64,000 nt of DNA from Candidatus Methylacidiphilales bacterium. GTDB lineage: Bacteria > Verrucomicrobiota > Verrucomicrobiia > Methylacidiphilales > JAAUTS01. The stretch covers positions 1-64,000 of the forward strand of contig JAQTNW010000004.1 in the NCBI GenBank assembly GCA_028713655.1. Reading direction: 5' to 3'. The translations under genes and the position numbers were made by a program. The notes beneath the pieces were generated by a model that saw only the letters and a list, made by a program, of their open reading frames with translations, had not been told where the DNA came from and made no database searches. This document shows, one piece after another, positions 43,046 to 53,661 of this stretch (position 1 is the first letter of the stretch; each line of letters starts with the position of its first letter).

Positions 43046-45514
43046 ATGAAAGATAAAATAGTTATCCCAGCATTTGGACGATTTAAACTCACGCCGTTGC
43101 GCCGGGGCCAGATGCTCGTGTTGTTTGCAATTTTAACGCCGCTCTTTTTCGGGATGCTGGGTTTGTCCATTGATGCGGCGCTCATGTACCACACCAAAGC
43201 CCAGCTCTCTCGCGCGGCCGATGCGGTTGCACTGCGCATGGTCCGGCAGGCGTACAATTCATCCTCCATTCAATCCATGCGGGAGAGCCTGGCCCTTAGC
43301 ATCATGCAGGACAATATGCCGGGCTATATGAAAAATCCCGGAACCTGGGCCAGCAGCGGTGATTTGGCCACCGGCACTTCTGAAACATTGACACTCAGTT
43401 CGACGGATACTTATCCCGGTGGTGTCATGCAAAAGATTACGATTTACACACAATCCTTTACCTCAACAGGCGTGATTCAAAGTACAATTACTGCTGAAGC
43501 TACACATACCAATCTCTTTCTGCCGATTTTCAGTTCCAATTTGAAATATGTTCATTTTAGCGATATTGCCCAGGGGCAACGTTATCCCTCCGTTAATATT
43601 CTCGTGCTGGATATTTCGGCCTCCATGTATGGGAATGGCGGCGCCACGGGCATCTTGGGAAGCGGCAGCAACAAGGGCGCGGTACAGTTGTTTGTCGATG
43701 AATTTGACGAAACCCGGGATTACATGATGGTGGTGACCTTCTCATCCAAGGCAGAGGTCATTTGGCCGAAAACGGCGAATTTTACGAATACAATCTCCGG
43801 AAGCCGAATGTACGGCCTTCCCTATTTCGGTCCGGCGAAAATGTTTGTCACGGGCGATACGTCCACCTCATCCGCAACCTACAATGGTGGTCCCTTGATG
43901 GATTCTGTCAACAACTACCTTGCGTATTGTTCCGTGGATGGCGCCGGCACCAACGGCGCCGAAGGCCTGCGTTATGCGGCTGAGAATGTGCAGAAATGGC
44001 TGGATAATACCATTCCCGATGCCACCAACCGCTCGCTGACGCGAATCAACTACATATTCATGACGGACGGCGGCTTTAACCTCGTGCGCAGTTACGTCCG
44101 GGGCCCGGGATTTGGAATGAATTTGAGGGGAAACACCGAGACTGCCGCTTCCAGGCTTTCAGTCCATAATACATTCCATGATTTTGCACCTCTGGTGGGT
44201 GCATATATCTCGTCTACTGCGAGTTGGAAGAGCACTACAAGCACCGTTAGCCGCAGTATGACGGGATTGACCAATACCAATAGCGCCAACATGCCTGGGA
44301 TCTGCGCCAATTTCGCGCCTACCAATCTCACGGATAGTCCTATTAACACCATCTGGTGGGCGCCAACAAATCCAAGTACTCAGACTGTTTCGCCTACCAC
44401 CACTACTACATCGAACAGCGGAGTCCCTGGTTATAGTTTCACCTTTTCCCATTTGGTTTTGACCTCGGATACATCCTCCTTTAACCAGATGAGTCCCATG
44501 GCCAACATTACCATCACCTCTTCGCCAAGTATTTTGGATACGGAAGAAAAAATGGGTGTAGCGGCAAACAATAAGAGCACTCCAAGAGCGGAGTTTGACC
44601 GTCTGGTTCTTCCCTTACAAGTGACCAGCCCCTTGCAAAACCCCGCCCGAGGTACGGATTTTTATCTGGCCGCTAACGGGTCTGCGCCCAGCTCCAGCGC
44701 GGATGGGAATGACACCAGTTGGACGCAGGTTGGAAATACCAGCGGAATCACCCGTAATGGCTATACCTATGTCTGGTTGCCTGAAGGCTATTACCAAAAC
44801 TACCGCCAACATAACTATGTGGACGCGCCAAATTATCAACTGACGGATGCAAGAGTGAACTCGTACCCGGTTGGCGCCTATTATGCGCCTCTGGCAGGAT
44901 GCCCGCTTCGGGAAATGGGCCTGGCCGCACAGGAGACTTATACCAGTGGTTTTGCGCCCACCTCCACTAGTAGCCCCTATTTGCTTTTTCCCAGCAACAA
45001 TGAGGGTTGGTACAGCATCAGTGCGAGAATCACTGATTACTACCCGGATTACACCATGTGCGGAAACGGAGCCGGTCCTGACACTGTCACTGGCGCAACA
45101 AATACTATCGGTGATCCAAAATTATATGAATGGTGGAGTTTTATGGACAAGCAGTGGTACGCCAGCGGCTCCGGCAGTATCGCAGGCGAGGCTTATTGGC
45201 TGGCCATGTGCCAGTCATATGTCTTGAGGTACAAAGACAAGACAAACGCCTTGAATGGCCAAAATGCCACGATTTACGTCATCAAGTATGGCACGGATAA
45301 CAGCAACTATGATGTGTATCTGGCGACCATGGCCAATGATCCCGGCGCTACGCGTAATACTTCAGGTACCACCATGTCACCAACGATCATAGCCGGCCAG
45401 AATCAGGGAAAGTTTTATCCGATCACCAACGGCAATCAGGCGGTTCAAATTCAGACCTTGAAAGACGCGTTTAAGGAAATCGCCGCCCGCATCACCGTAC
45501 GCCTGAGCCAGTAA
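43046..45514 (+). CDS. TadG-like protein with VWA domain
   Basis: This 822-residue protein has the TadG N-terminus (RGQMLVLFAILTPLFFGMLG, then LSIDAALMYHTKAQLSRAAD), a von Willebrand A domain starting near 183 with MIDAS residues Asp189, Ser191 and Ser193 in LDISAS, and a long Ser/Thr/Asn-rich periplasmic section to the end. TadG proteins are anchored in the inner membrane and reach across the periplasm to the outer membrane. The unusual feature is the size: most relatives are 400-600 residues. It starts 19 bp after the TadF-like gene. Confidence 0.88.
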   Translation: MKDKIVIPAFGRFKLTPLRRGQMLVLFAILTPLFFGMLGLSIDAALMYHTKAQLSRAADAVALRMVRQAYNSSSIQSMRESLALSIMQDNMPGYMKNPGTWASSGDLATGTSETLTLSSTDTYPGGVMQKITIYTQSFTSTGVIQSTITAEATHTNLFLPIFSSNLKYVHFSDIAQGQRYPSVNILVLDISASMYGNGGATGILGSGSNKGAVQLFVDEFDETRDYMMVVTFSSKAEVIWPKTANFTNTISGSRMYGLPYFGPAKMFVTGDTSTSSATYNGGPLMDSVNNYLAYCSVDGAGTNGAEGLRYAAENVQKWLDNTIPDATNRSLTRINYIFMTDGGFNLVRSYVRGPGFGMNLRGNTETAASRLSVHNTFHDFAPLVGAYISSTASWKSTTSTVSRSMTGLTNTNSANMPGICANFAPTNLTDSPINTIWWAPTNPSTQTVSPTTTTTSNSGVPGYSFTFSHLVLTSDTSSFNQMSPMANITITSSPSILDTEEKMGVAANNKSTPRAEFDRLVLPLQVTSPLQNPARGTDFYLAANGSAPSSSADGNDTSWTQVGNTSGITRNGYTYVWLPEGYYQNYRQHNYVDAPNYQLTDARVNSYPVGAYYAPLAGCPLREMGLAAQETYTSGFAPTSTSSPYLLFPSNNEGWYSISARITDYYPDYTMCGNGAGPDTVTGATNTIGDPKLYEWWSFMDKQWYASGSGSIAGEAYWLAMCQSYVLRYKDKTNALNGQNATIYVIKYGTDNSNYDVYLATMANDPGATRNTSGTTMSPTIIAGQNQGKFYPITNGNQAVQIQTLKDAFKEIAARITVRLSQ

Positions 45515-45535
45515 TCCAGTGATTTTTCCGGAGCT

Positions 45536-46078
45536 TTATTTTTCCGGCAGGCCTCTGGCTTTATCTGCGGGCGAAATCTTGTTTCCGACAAACCATCCCT
45601 GATTGGTTTCGAGCGCATAGGCAACCAGAGGGCTTCGGGATGACACCGCTGTTTCATCGTAGGGGAACATGTCATGGATTTCCAGAATCCGCCCCGTGGC
45701 ATCCAGATAGGCCACCGAGAGAGGGATCCGCGTGTTGCGCATCCAAAATACAGCCTGTTTCGGCTCCGGAAACACAAACAGCATGCCCTCATTTTCACCA
45801 AGGGATTTCCGGAACATGAGCCCGCGCTCCATTGTCTCCGGTGTGTCGGCAATTTCCACATTCAATTGATGTGAGCCTACGGTCAGAACAGCCGTTTTGA
45901 GCCTGGCCTGCGACGGGTCCTGGCTTTGCGGCTTGGTGCAGCCTGAGACGAAAAGCGCCAGAACGATAATCCAAATGCGAATCCATCCGCTGATTGACAC
46001 AGATTTGCACAGATTGGGGAAAAGGTAACAAGCCAACTCTTTTTTTAGCTCTGAAAATCTGCGTGTATCTGCGTCCAT
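45536..46078 (-). CDS. DUF192 family lipoprotein
   Basis: The protein contains a DUF192 domain: VEIADTPETMERGLMFRKSL, GMLFVFPEPKQAVFWMRNTR, IPLSVAYLDATGRILEIHDM. A lipobox LFVSGC near residue 46 follows a hydrophobic stretch (IWIIVLALFVSGC), so it should be anchored in an envelope membrane. The first ~30 codons are read out of intergenic cgcagat-type repeat text, so the true start is probably the in-frame GTG near 46000, giving about 154 residues. Function of DUF192 is not known. It is convergent with tadG (21 bp apart). Confidence 0.82.
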   Translation of the reverse strand: MDADTRRFSELKKELACYLFPNLCKSVSISGWIRIWIIVLALFVSGCTKPQSQDPSQARLKTAVLTVGSHQLNVEIADTPETMERGLMFRKSLGENEGMLFVFPEPKQAVFWMRNTRIPLSVAYLDATGRILEIHDMFPYDETAVSSRSPLVAYALETNQGWFVGNKISPADKARGLPEK

Positions 46079-46090
46079 CTGCGGTTCTTT
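45985..46090. repeat. 10-bp-period intergenic repeat run
   Basis: On the plus strand ATCTGCGTGT, ATCTGCGTCC and ATCTGCGGTT occur back to back, an exact 10-bp period, near 46058-46087. Nearby CACAGATTTG and CACAGATTGG repeat with a 10-bp step near 45999. The run overlaps the proposed N-terminal extension of the DUF192 frame. Confidence 0.65.
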
Positions 46091-46139
46091 TCTCCTTTAA
46101 GTGTCAAGCTTTCTGAATTCTACATTCTGAATTCCTCAT

Positions 46140-46508
46140 TTACTGGCTCGGTGTTTCTTCCCAGCGCCAGTCCGGATAAAGGTTGATCTCCTCCGGCGTG
46201 GCTTCGAAGCCGCAGGACTTGAGCAAATACGCCACGCCTTCGCGGGTTTCCATCGTCTCGCGCAGGCAGCGCGCAAAAAGTTCAATGTACTCCTTGTAGG
46301 AATCCAGCTTCAATTGGCCGTTGCTTACATAGGTTTCAAGGGAACGGTCATGGTTGTCGATCAGTTCCAAGAGCGCTTTTTTCAAGCGAACCCGCATGGC
46401 GGGATCGACTACGGTGCGAAAGGGGCTCGCGCCGGCGTCTGTGGTGGCAATTTCAGCGGGCGCCTGCCGCTGGATCAGCATTAATTCCAAATCCTGGGTT
46501 TCATTCAT
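46140..46508 (-). CDS. hypothetical protein
   Basis: This 122-residue protein is mostly helical and charged, with RVRLKKALLELIDNHDRSLE and SYKEYIELFARCLRETMETR, and ends in a tryptophan-containing LYPDWRWEETPSQ. I recognise no domain. There are no membrane segments or signal peptide, so it is likely cytoplasmic. It is followed on the same strand by the DUF192 gene, with a 61-bp repeat-containing gap. Confidence 0.6.
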   Translation of the reverse strand: MNETQDLELMLIQRQAPAEIATTDAGASPFRTVVDPAMRVRLKKALLELIDNHDRSLETYVSNGQLKLDSYKEYIELFARCLRETMETREGVAYLLKSCGFEATPEEINLYPDWRWEETPSQ

Positions 46509-46765
46509 GTCCTGACCTTATCCAGAAACTGAAAACTTTAAACTTAAAACTGGAATCAAGGATGGATCGCCACGGCCCAGGATGGGCCGCGCGAGGACGA
46601 TTCCCATGTGGCGGTGGCCTTGGTTCCGCAGGCAGGCGTGCCTCACGCGACTGCGTCATTGCGAGCGGAGCGACGCGGCAATCCAGAGATCGTGGATTGT
46701 AATGCCCAGAATGGACATAAGAGTGAGATTTTTCATTGCCCGGTGTAGCCCGCAAGCTATCGTAC
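46509..46765. other. palindromic-repeat region before the TPP riboswitch
   Basis: This region holds gatggatcgccacggcccag (46561-46580, also at 29573-29592), then gcgtcattgcgagcggagcg at about 46650 continuing into acgcggcaatcc, which resembles a widespread palindromic repeat whose first part also appears at 13617. No gene is apparent. Confidence 0.6.
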
Positions 46766-46768
46766 TTG

Positions 46769-48879
<2,111 letters not shown>

Positions 48880-48996
48880 TGAACAGCGGGTACCACCATG
48901 ACTCCGAACCTTGCAGGCTACAAAGGGCCGGGCATGGAGGCTGTCCAACGGCAAAATTTTATCAAATAGGGCTTGCGCCGGGTTTATTTTGTCATA

Positions 48997-49020
48997 ATAT
49001 TTAACCATATGGTTAAATAT
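48997..49020. promoter_or_regulatory. 24-bp perfect palindrome over arsR-type start codon
   Basis: The half-site ATATTTAACCAT (48997-49008) is followed directly by its exact reverse complement ATGGTTAAATAT (49009-49020). The second half begins with the start codon of the ArsR-type regulator gene. ArsR dimers bind 12-2-12-like palindromes, so this is a strong candidate autoregulatory operator. Confidence 0.7.
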
Positions 49021-49353
49021 ATAGCGAGATCGCTGGACCGCACCTTCGCCGCCCTGGCCGACCCGACCCGACGTCGCATCCTCGAACATCTCGCGGGCGG
49101 CGACCGCTGCGTGACCGACCTGGCGCGGCCCTACCGGATGTCGCTCCCCGCCGTTTCAAAACATTTGCGCGTTTTGGAACGCGCGGGACTGGTCCGTCGC
49201 AAGCGTGACGGGCGCGTGCATCACCTGAAGCTGGAGGCCAAACCCATGCAACAGGCGGAGGCCTGGATCGGGGAATACCGGAAATTCTGGGAGGATAACT
49301 TTGATCGTTTGGACGAATACTTGAAACAACTGCAAGCCAAGGAGAAAAAATGA
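49009..49353 (+). CDS. ArsR-family transcriptional regulator
   Basis: This 114-residue winged-helix protein matches the ArsR subgroup linked to SRPBCC proteins: RTFAALADPTRRRILEHLAG, CVTDLARPYRMSLPAVSKHL and RVLERAGLVRRKRDGRVHHL. The metal-binding ELCVCDL motif is not present, so it probably is not a metal sensor. Start is the ATG at 49009 at the centre of a 24-bp palindrome. Its stop overlaps the next gene by 4 bases (ATGA), so the two are translationally coupled. Confidence 0.9.
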   Translation: MVKYIARSLDRTFAALADPTRRRILEHLAGGDRCVTDLARPYRMSLPAVSKHLRVLERAGLVRRKRDGRVHHLKLEAKPMQQAEAWIGEYRKFWEDNFDRLDEYLKQLQAKEKK

Positions 49354-49838
49354 GCACAAACAAAATGACGGAAGGAACAATCAAGCTGCAACTGACCCGT
49401 GTGTTTGACGCGCCGTGTGAACTGGTTTGGCGCGCATGGACGGATGTGAACCAATTCAGCCGATGGTTTGGCGCGGCGGCATGCGAAGGATCCTCACTGA
49501 AATCGGTGAAGATGGATGCGCGCACGAAGGGGAAATACCGTATCCAGGTGTTGCGTGCGGATGGCGAATTTTTTACAACCGTTGGGGTTTATCGCGAAGT
49601 AAAACCACTGGAGCGCCTGGTGTTCACATGGCAGTTTGAAAAGGACGGCAGCGGCAATGAATTCGGCGAAGTCGAGCCTCCCGAAATGCTCGTAACGCTT
49701 GAATTCAAGGCACGCGGCAAACAAACGGAACTGACGTTGACGCATGAGAAATTTGCGTCTGTTGAAAGCCGTGACCGCCACAACCTTGGCTGGACCCGTT
49801 GCCTCAACGAACTCAGCGCTTTCCTGCCAAAGCAGTGA
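49350..49838 (+). CDS. SRPBCC (AHSA1-like) domain protein
   Basis: This 162-residue protein has the START-like SRPBCC fold: LTRVFDAPCELVWRAWTDVN, QFSRWFGAAACEGSSLKSVK and GVYREVKPLERLVFTWQFEK, ending GWTRCLNELSAFL. Such proteins bind small hydrophobic ligands and are often co-encoded with an ArsR regulator. The ArsR gene lies upstream with an ATGA overlap. The ligand is unknown. Confidence 0.9.
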   Translation: MSTNKMTEGTIKLQLTRVFDAPCELVWRAWTDVNQFSRWFGAAACEGSSLKSVKMDARTKGKYRIQVLRADGEFFTTVGVYREVKPLERLVFTWQFEKDGSGNEFGEVEPPEMLVTLEFKARGKQTELTLTHEKFASVESRDRHNLGWTRCLNELSAFLPKQ

Positions 49839-50019
49839 CCCAAGGCCTGGTTGGGAATCGAATCTGATATCACCTGGTGTATTGTCGAATTGCATCCATA
49901 CTGGGATTGTGCTGACATATTACTAAACGCATATCTATGGAGAATAATCCCCCAAATGCCTGCATTCCCGGTTCCGGCTTTTTCCCGGGATTGCCGCCCG
50001 GCAGGCCGCTATTATTGGA

Positions 50020-50334
50020 GTGTTGGTGTTGACAGGCTGGATGTGGGATATTGACTGGTTCAAGCGCATCCTGCTGGATTTGAAGATGTCCAAGGTGGGT
50101 GGATTGGAAGTCCTGCGCCAGATCAAGAATGATCCCAGTCTCAAAATGATTCGGGTCGTCGTGATGACCTCCTCGCGTGAGGAGCAGGATTTGCTGAACA
50201 GTTATCAACCTGGCGTGAATGCCTATGTGGTCAAGCCTGTGAAATTCCAGGGATTTGTTGAAGCGGTCAGGCAAATCGGTTGTTTTTGGGCTCTTTTCAA
50301 TGAGGCGCCGCCCGGGTCCGCCGGACGCGCATAA
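50020..50334 (+). pseudogene. 5'-truncated response-regulator receiver remnant
   Basis: The frame encodes ILLDLKMSKVGGLEVLRQIK, VVVMTSSREEQDLLNSYQPG and VNAYVVKPVKFQGFVEAVRQ, the second half of a CheY-like receiver with its phospho-acceptor Asp and Lys. The N-terminal ~55 residues with the acidic pair are missing, and the preceding sequence (MLVLTGWMWDIDWFKR) is unrelated. A full receiver needs them, so this is probably a broken gene. The C-terminal FWALFNEAPP tail is typical of single-domain regulators next to hybrid kinases, none of which is here. Confidence 0.75.
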
Positions 50335-50359
50335 GCTGTACGCAAAAAGGCAAAATTGT

Positions 50360-50686
50360 TCAGGCTTTTTTCACGAAGCAGGCTTTAAGGCCGATGGAGA
50401 TGCCGTCGATCCTGCAGGAAATTTCGTGATCGCCGTCAACAAGGCGGATCGGTTTGGATTTTGTCCCGCCTTTTAGAACCTGCGATGAGCCCTTCAACGG
50501 CAAGTCCTTGATCAAAACCACCATGTCTCCGTCAGCGAGCGCATTGCCGTGGGCATCTTTGACGACCCGAGCCTTCTCCGCTTCAGGCTCGCGCTCCCAC
50601 TCGTGCCCGCAGGTCACGCATTCCCAGTGCGTGGGGTGCTCCATAATTTCGGTCATTTCGCACATCGGACACGAGGACTTGCTCAT
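50360..50686 (-). CDS. phnA: PhnA-like zinc-ribbon protein
   Basis: This 108-residue protein begins with a zinc ribbon, CPMCEMTEIMEH then WECVTCGHEWE, followed by the PhnA C-terminal beta domain KDAHGNALADGDMVVLIKDL, PLKGSSQVLKGGTKSKPIRL. PhnA was named for a phosphonate-linked locus but is not a phosphonoacetate hydrolase; its role is unclear. It stands between the receiver remnant and the TMEM175-like gene. Confidence 0.9.
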   Translation of the reverse strand: MSKSSCPMCEMTEIMEHPTHWECVTCGHEWEREPEAEKARVVKDAHGNALADGDMVVLIKDLPLKGSSQVLKGGTKSKPIRLVDGDHEISCRIDGISIGLKACFVKKA

Positions 50687-50754
50687 AAGCCATGCACCTT
50701 AACCCGCCGTTATGCTGGCTTTCAAGCGTCTATTGAACAGAGGGTTGATAAAAC

Positions 50755-51330
50755 CTATTTTACGAGCATGCGTTCAATGCGCCGGTCTGGGATGAGCCAG
50801 AGGAGTGCAACGAACGCATACAGACTGCTCGCAATCCACGGACTTAGAAACGCGAGCGGGATGGCGGTAAGATAGCACACGGGCGAAAGTTTGCCTTTCC
50901 AGTCCTTTCCAATTGCCTCAGCCAGCAGGGAGTTGCGGCCTTGCTCGGCGATGATGGTGCGTTGCAAAATGTAATACGCAAGGGCCGCCATCAAGAGCAC
51001 GAATCCATAAACGGCTGTGGGTATCGGCGCAAGATGGTTTTCGCCCATCCAGCCTGTCGTGAATGGAAAGAGCGACAGCCAGAACAGCAAATGCAGGTTT
51101 GCCCACAGGATGCCGCCGGTTACGAATTTGGTTGAATGGAACATATGATGATGGTTGTTCCAATAAATGCCGACGTAGATAAAGCTCAATACATAGCTTA
51201 AGAACACCGGCAGCAACGGTTGCAGACCGCTGAATTCAGTTGTGTGGGGCACTTTCAATTCCAGCACCATGATGGTGATGATGATGGCAAGTACGCCGTC
51301 GCTGAAGGCTTCAAGCCGGTTTTTCCGCAT
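50755..51330 (-). CDS. TMEM175-family potassium channel-like protein
   Basis: This 191-residue membrane protein has about six helices and the family signature RLEAFSDGVLAIIITIMVLEL, whose FSDG (residues 9-12) lines the pore entrance in TMEM175 channels. YWNNHHHMFHS and LLFWLSLFPFTTGWMGEN are also typical. Bacterial homologues form potassium-permeable tetramers. It stands alone. The start is ATG 51330. Confidence 0.9.
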   Translation of the reverse strand: MRKNRLEAFSDGVLAIIITIMVLELKVPHTTEFSGLQPLLPVFLSYVLSFIYVGIYWNNHHHMFHSTKFVTGGILWANLHLLFWLSLFPFTTGWMGENHLAPIPTAVYGFVLLMAALAYYILQRTIIAEQGRNSLLAEAIGKDWKGKLSPVCYLTAIPLAFLSPWIASSLYAFVALLWLIPDRRIERMLVK

Positions 51331-51407
51331 CCGGGGATTTTATCCGAGAGACTGCAGCGATGCAATTACTGGTCTTTCCCGCCGGGTGGTGTTACTATGT
51401 ACAGGCT

Positions 51408-53003
51408 ATGACTACCGAGCCTTCTCTCCCGCCCGATGCAGCCAGTTTGGAAATCGATCTGGCGCAATGTTTTCTCCCGGCGTGGACCAGGGAGGCTGGC
51501 AGCTCGGAACGGCTGGCGCGCATGGCCGAACGCGATGCGGGTGGCAGTCGTCGGGAAGGTTCGGGCAGACGGCGTGATGACGGGGGAGGACGCCCGGCCC
51601 GGAGATCGGCGCCAGGTGGTGGATTTGGCGCAGGCATGGGCGGCAGCGCAGGCAATCGTCCTAAGCCGCGCGAGAGTGGCAGGCGCGATGGCAGACGGGA
51701 AGATCGAGGCCGGGGCGCGCGACACGAACAGCGCCCGGTTCCCGAAGTGCGGAGCGAGCCCGCTTTGACCGGTTGGGAGTTGCAGTTCATACCCGACTCG
51801 CACGGGATTGAGGGCCTGGCCCGGCAAATCAAGACCGGAACCAAAGCTTTCCCGTTATTTGAACTTGCCCGGCTTGTTTTGGAAAAGCCGGAGCGTTTCC
51901 GTGTGGAGTTCAAGCGTGCGGCAGACACTGCGTCCTCATTGTTCCAACTCAAGATTGACGGCAGTGTTTGGCTAAGCGAACAGGAGGCCATTGCCCATCT
52001 GTTGGCGCATCATCTGGACGCATTTTACCGCCGCGAACGCGTGCCCGTGGAACCGCCGAAAGGGGTGTACACTTCCGTGGCCCAGTGCGGACTGAGCGGT
52101 GTTGTATTGGGCCCGTCGAATTACCACGATTACCAAAGCAAGATCCGCAAACTGCATGCTGAGCGCTTTGCTCACATGCCTTTCGAAGCGTACAAGAACC
52201 GCATTCGCATCGTGAAGGACGAAGCCTTGATTCAGCAGTGGAAGGACGAGCTGAGTTCAAAGGACGAATTTTATCCGCTGGAAATCCCTGAGCGAAGCGA
52301 ACCGGTCAAACTGGGTACGCTGGCCGAAGTGGAGGCCCATTTCCGGCAAAACCACATGGGGGCGCAGGTCGAGGCGATACGCAGCCGTGTCGCGTTGCCC
52401 GGCGCCATGGCCGTGAACCGCTCGGCACCGCCGGTTCAATTGCTGGTGCGGCGCTCGTTGGACGAACTGAGGCGTTTCCCATTGCCGATGGTGCATTTGA
52501 TAAGCCGGCAACTGGAGTCAAAAGGGCTGAAAATTTTCAAGGCTCACCAAAACGTTACGTATGTTGCTCCCGCCAGTCCGCGGTATCTGGACCGTGAAGC
52601 CACCCCCGTTTCCGAAGCGGTGTGGGGCATGCTGGAATATTTGGAAACTCACGTTTCAACGCCAAGAGCCGGGCAATGGAAGGCGCTTCTTGAGCTGCGC
52701 CCCCTGGCGCCGGAGATGAGCGAGAGTGCCCGTGAAACTGCCGTGATGGCGGATTTCATCTGGCTCTTGCGTGAAGGGCACGTCATGGATTACGCGGCAC
52801 GCGGCCTGGAAGTTGCCCGGAAGCCGGCACAGCCAAAGGCCAATCCCAAAAGTTCGCCAGCCGCGGTGGATGGAGCGGGAGCGCAGACAAGCGAGCCCCC
52901 CAAAGCCAAGCGCTCCCGCCGCAGACGCCGCCGGGGTCGCGGGCAGGGACGCGGGGAAACTCCCGCAGTTCCAGAAATCGCAGAAGCCGAGATTGCAGAA
53001 TAG
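51408..53003 (+). CDS. uncharacterised protein with Arg/Gly-rich ends
   Basis: I do not recognise this 531-residue protein. From the ATG at 51408 (MTTEPSLPPDAA; a frame upstream to 51360 is possible) it has an N-terminal Gly/Arg/Asp-rich disordered region to about 105 (GRRRDDGGGRPARRSAPGGG), a folded central region with WELQFIPDSHGIEGLARQIK, FELARLVLEKPERFRVEFKR and a stretch around PKGVYTSVAQCGLSGVVLGP, then a Pro/Lys linker and a strongly basic tail (KRSRRRRRRGRGQGRG). Such tails usually bind nucleic acid. No catalytic motif is evident. Single gene between TMEM175-like and wrbA. Confidence 0.75.
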   Translation: MTTEPSLPPDAASLEIDLAQCFLPAWTREAGSSERLARMAERDAGGSRREGSGRRRDDGGGRPARRSAPGGGFGAGMGGSAGNRPKPRESGRRDGRREDRGRGARHEQRPVPEVRSEPALTGWELQFIPDSHGIEGLARQIKTGTKAFPLFELARLVLEKPERFRVEFKRAADTASSLFQLKIDGSVWLSEQEAIAHLLAHHLDAFYRRERVPVEPPKGVYTSVAQCGLSGVVLGPSNYHDYQSKIRKLHAERFAHMPFEAYKNRIRIVKDEALIQQWKDELSSKDEFYPLEIPERSEPVKLGTLAEVEAHFRQNHMGAQVEAIRSRVALPGAMAVNRSAPPVQLLVRRSLDELRRFPLPMVHLISRQLESKGLKIFKAHQNVTYVAPASPRYLDREATPVSEAVWGMLEYLETHVSTPRAGQWKALLELRPLAPEMSESARETAVMADFIWLLREGHVMDYAARGLEVARKPAQPKANPKSSPAAVDGAGAQTSEPPKAKRSRRRRRRGRGQGRGETPAVPEIAEAEIAE

Positions 53004-53024
53004 TGAAGTTCCTTGTGCTGCGGT

Positions 53025-53624
53025 TTATTTCTTCAATTGAGCCGCGATGCCGGCCACGTGTTTGCCCTGGAAACGCGCTTGTGCGAGTTCTTTTGCGCTG
53101 GGTTGGCGGGAGCCGTCCGAACCGGCTATGGTAGCGGCGCCCCAGGGCGAACCGCCCTTGACTTCGCTGATGTCGGCCAGTTCGGGACACGCGTAGGGCA
53201 GGCCGACGTAGATCATCCCGTGATGAATCAGCGTGGTGACAAAGCTGATGATGGTGCTTTCGTTGCCGCCGCCGGTTCCGGTGCTGGTGAACACACTGCC
53301 AACTTTTCCAACAAGTCCGCCCTTGACCCACAGTCCGCCGGTCTGGTCCAGAAAGTTGCGCATCTGCGCGGTCATGTTGCCGAAACGGGTGGGCGTGCCG
53401 AAAATGATGGCATCATAGTCGCCCAATTCCTTCGGAGAGGCAACAGGCGCGGCTTGGTCGAGTTTTGCGCCGCTGCGTTGCGCCACTTCAGGTGGCATGG
53501 TTTCCGGCACGCGTTTGATGATCACTTCCACGCCTTCGACGGAGCGGGCGCCTTCGGCGATGGCACCGGCCATGGTTTCGATGTGGCCGTACATGGAATA
53601 GTAGAGGACGAGGAGTTTGGTCAT
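53025..53624 (-). CDS. wrbA: NAD(P)H:quinone oxidoreductase WrbA
   Basis: This flavodoxin-like FMN enzyme reduces quinones by two electrons, avoiding semiquinone formation. Visible parts are [20 protein letters not shown] (FMN phosphate loop), [40 protein letters not shown] and [11 protein letters not shown]. Length (199) is normal. It follows the pirin gene by 37 bp in the same direction, suggesting one operon, and both face a divergent LysR regulator. Confidence 0.95.
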   Translation of the reverse strand: MTKLLVLYYSMYGHIETMAGAIAEGARSVEGVEVIIKRVPETMPPEVAQRSGAKLDQAAPVASPKELGDYDAIIFGTPTRFGNMTAQMRNFLDQTGGLWVKGGLVGKVGSVFTSTGTGGGNESTIISFVTTLIHHGMIYVGLPYACPELADISEVKGGSPWGAATIAGSDGSRQPSAKELAQARFQGKHVAGIAAQLKK

Positions 53625-53661
53625 ATGTTTTTTCGGTTGGGTTGGTTTATCGATTGGCTGC

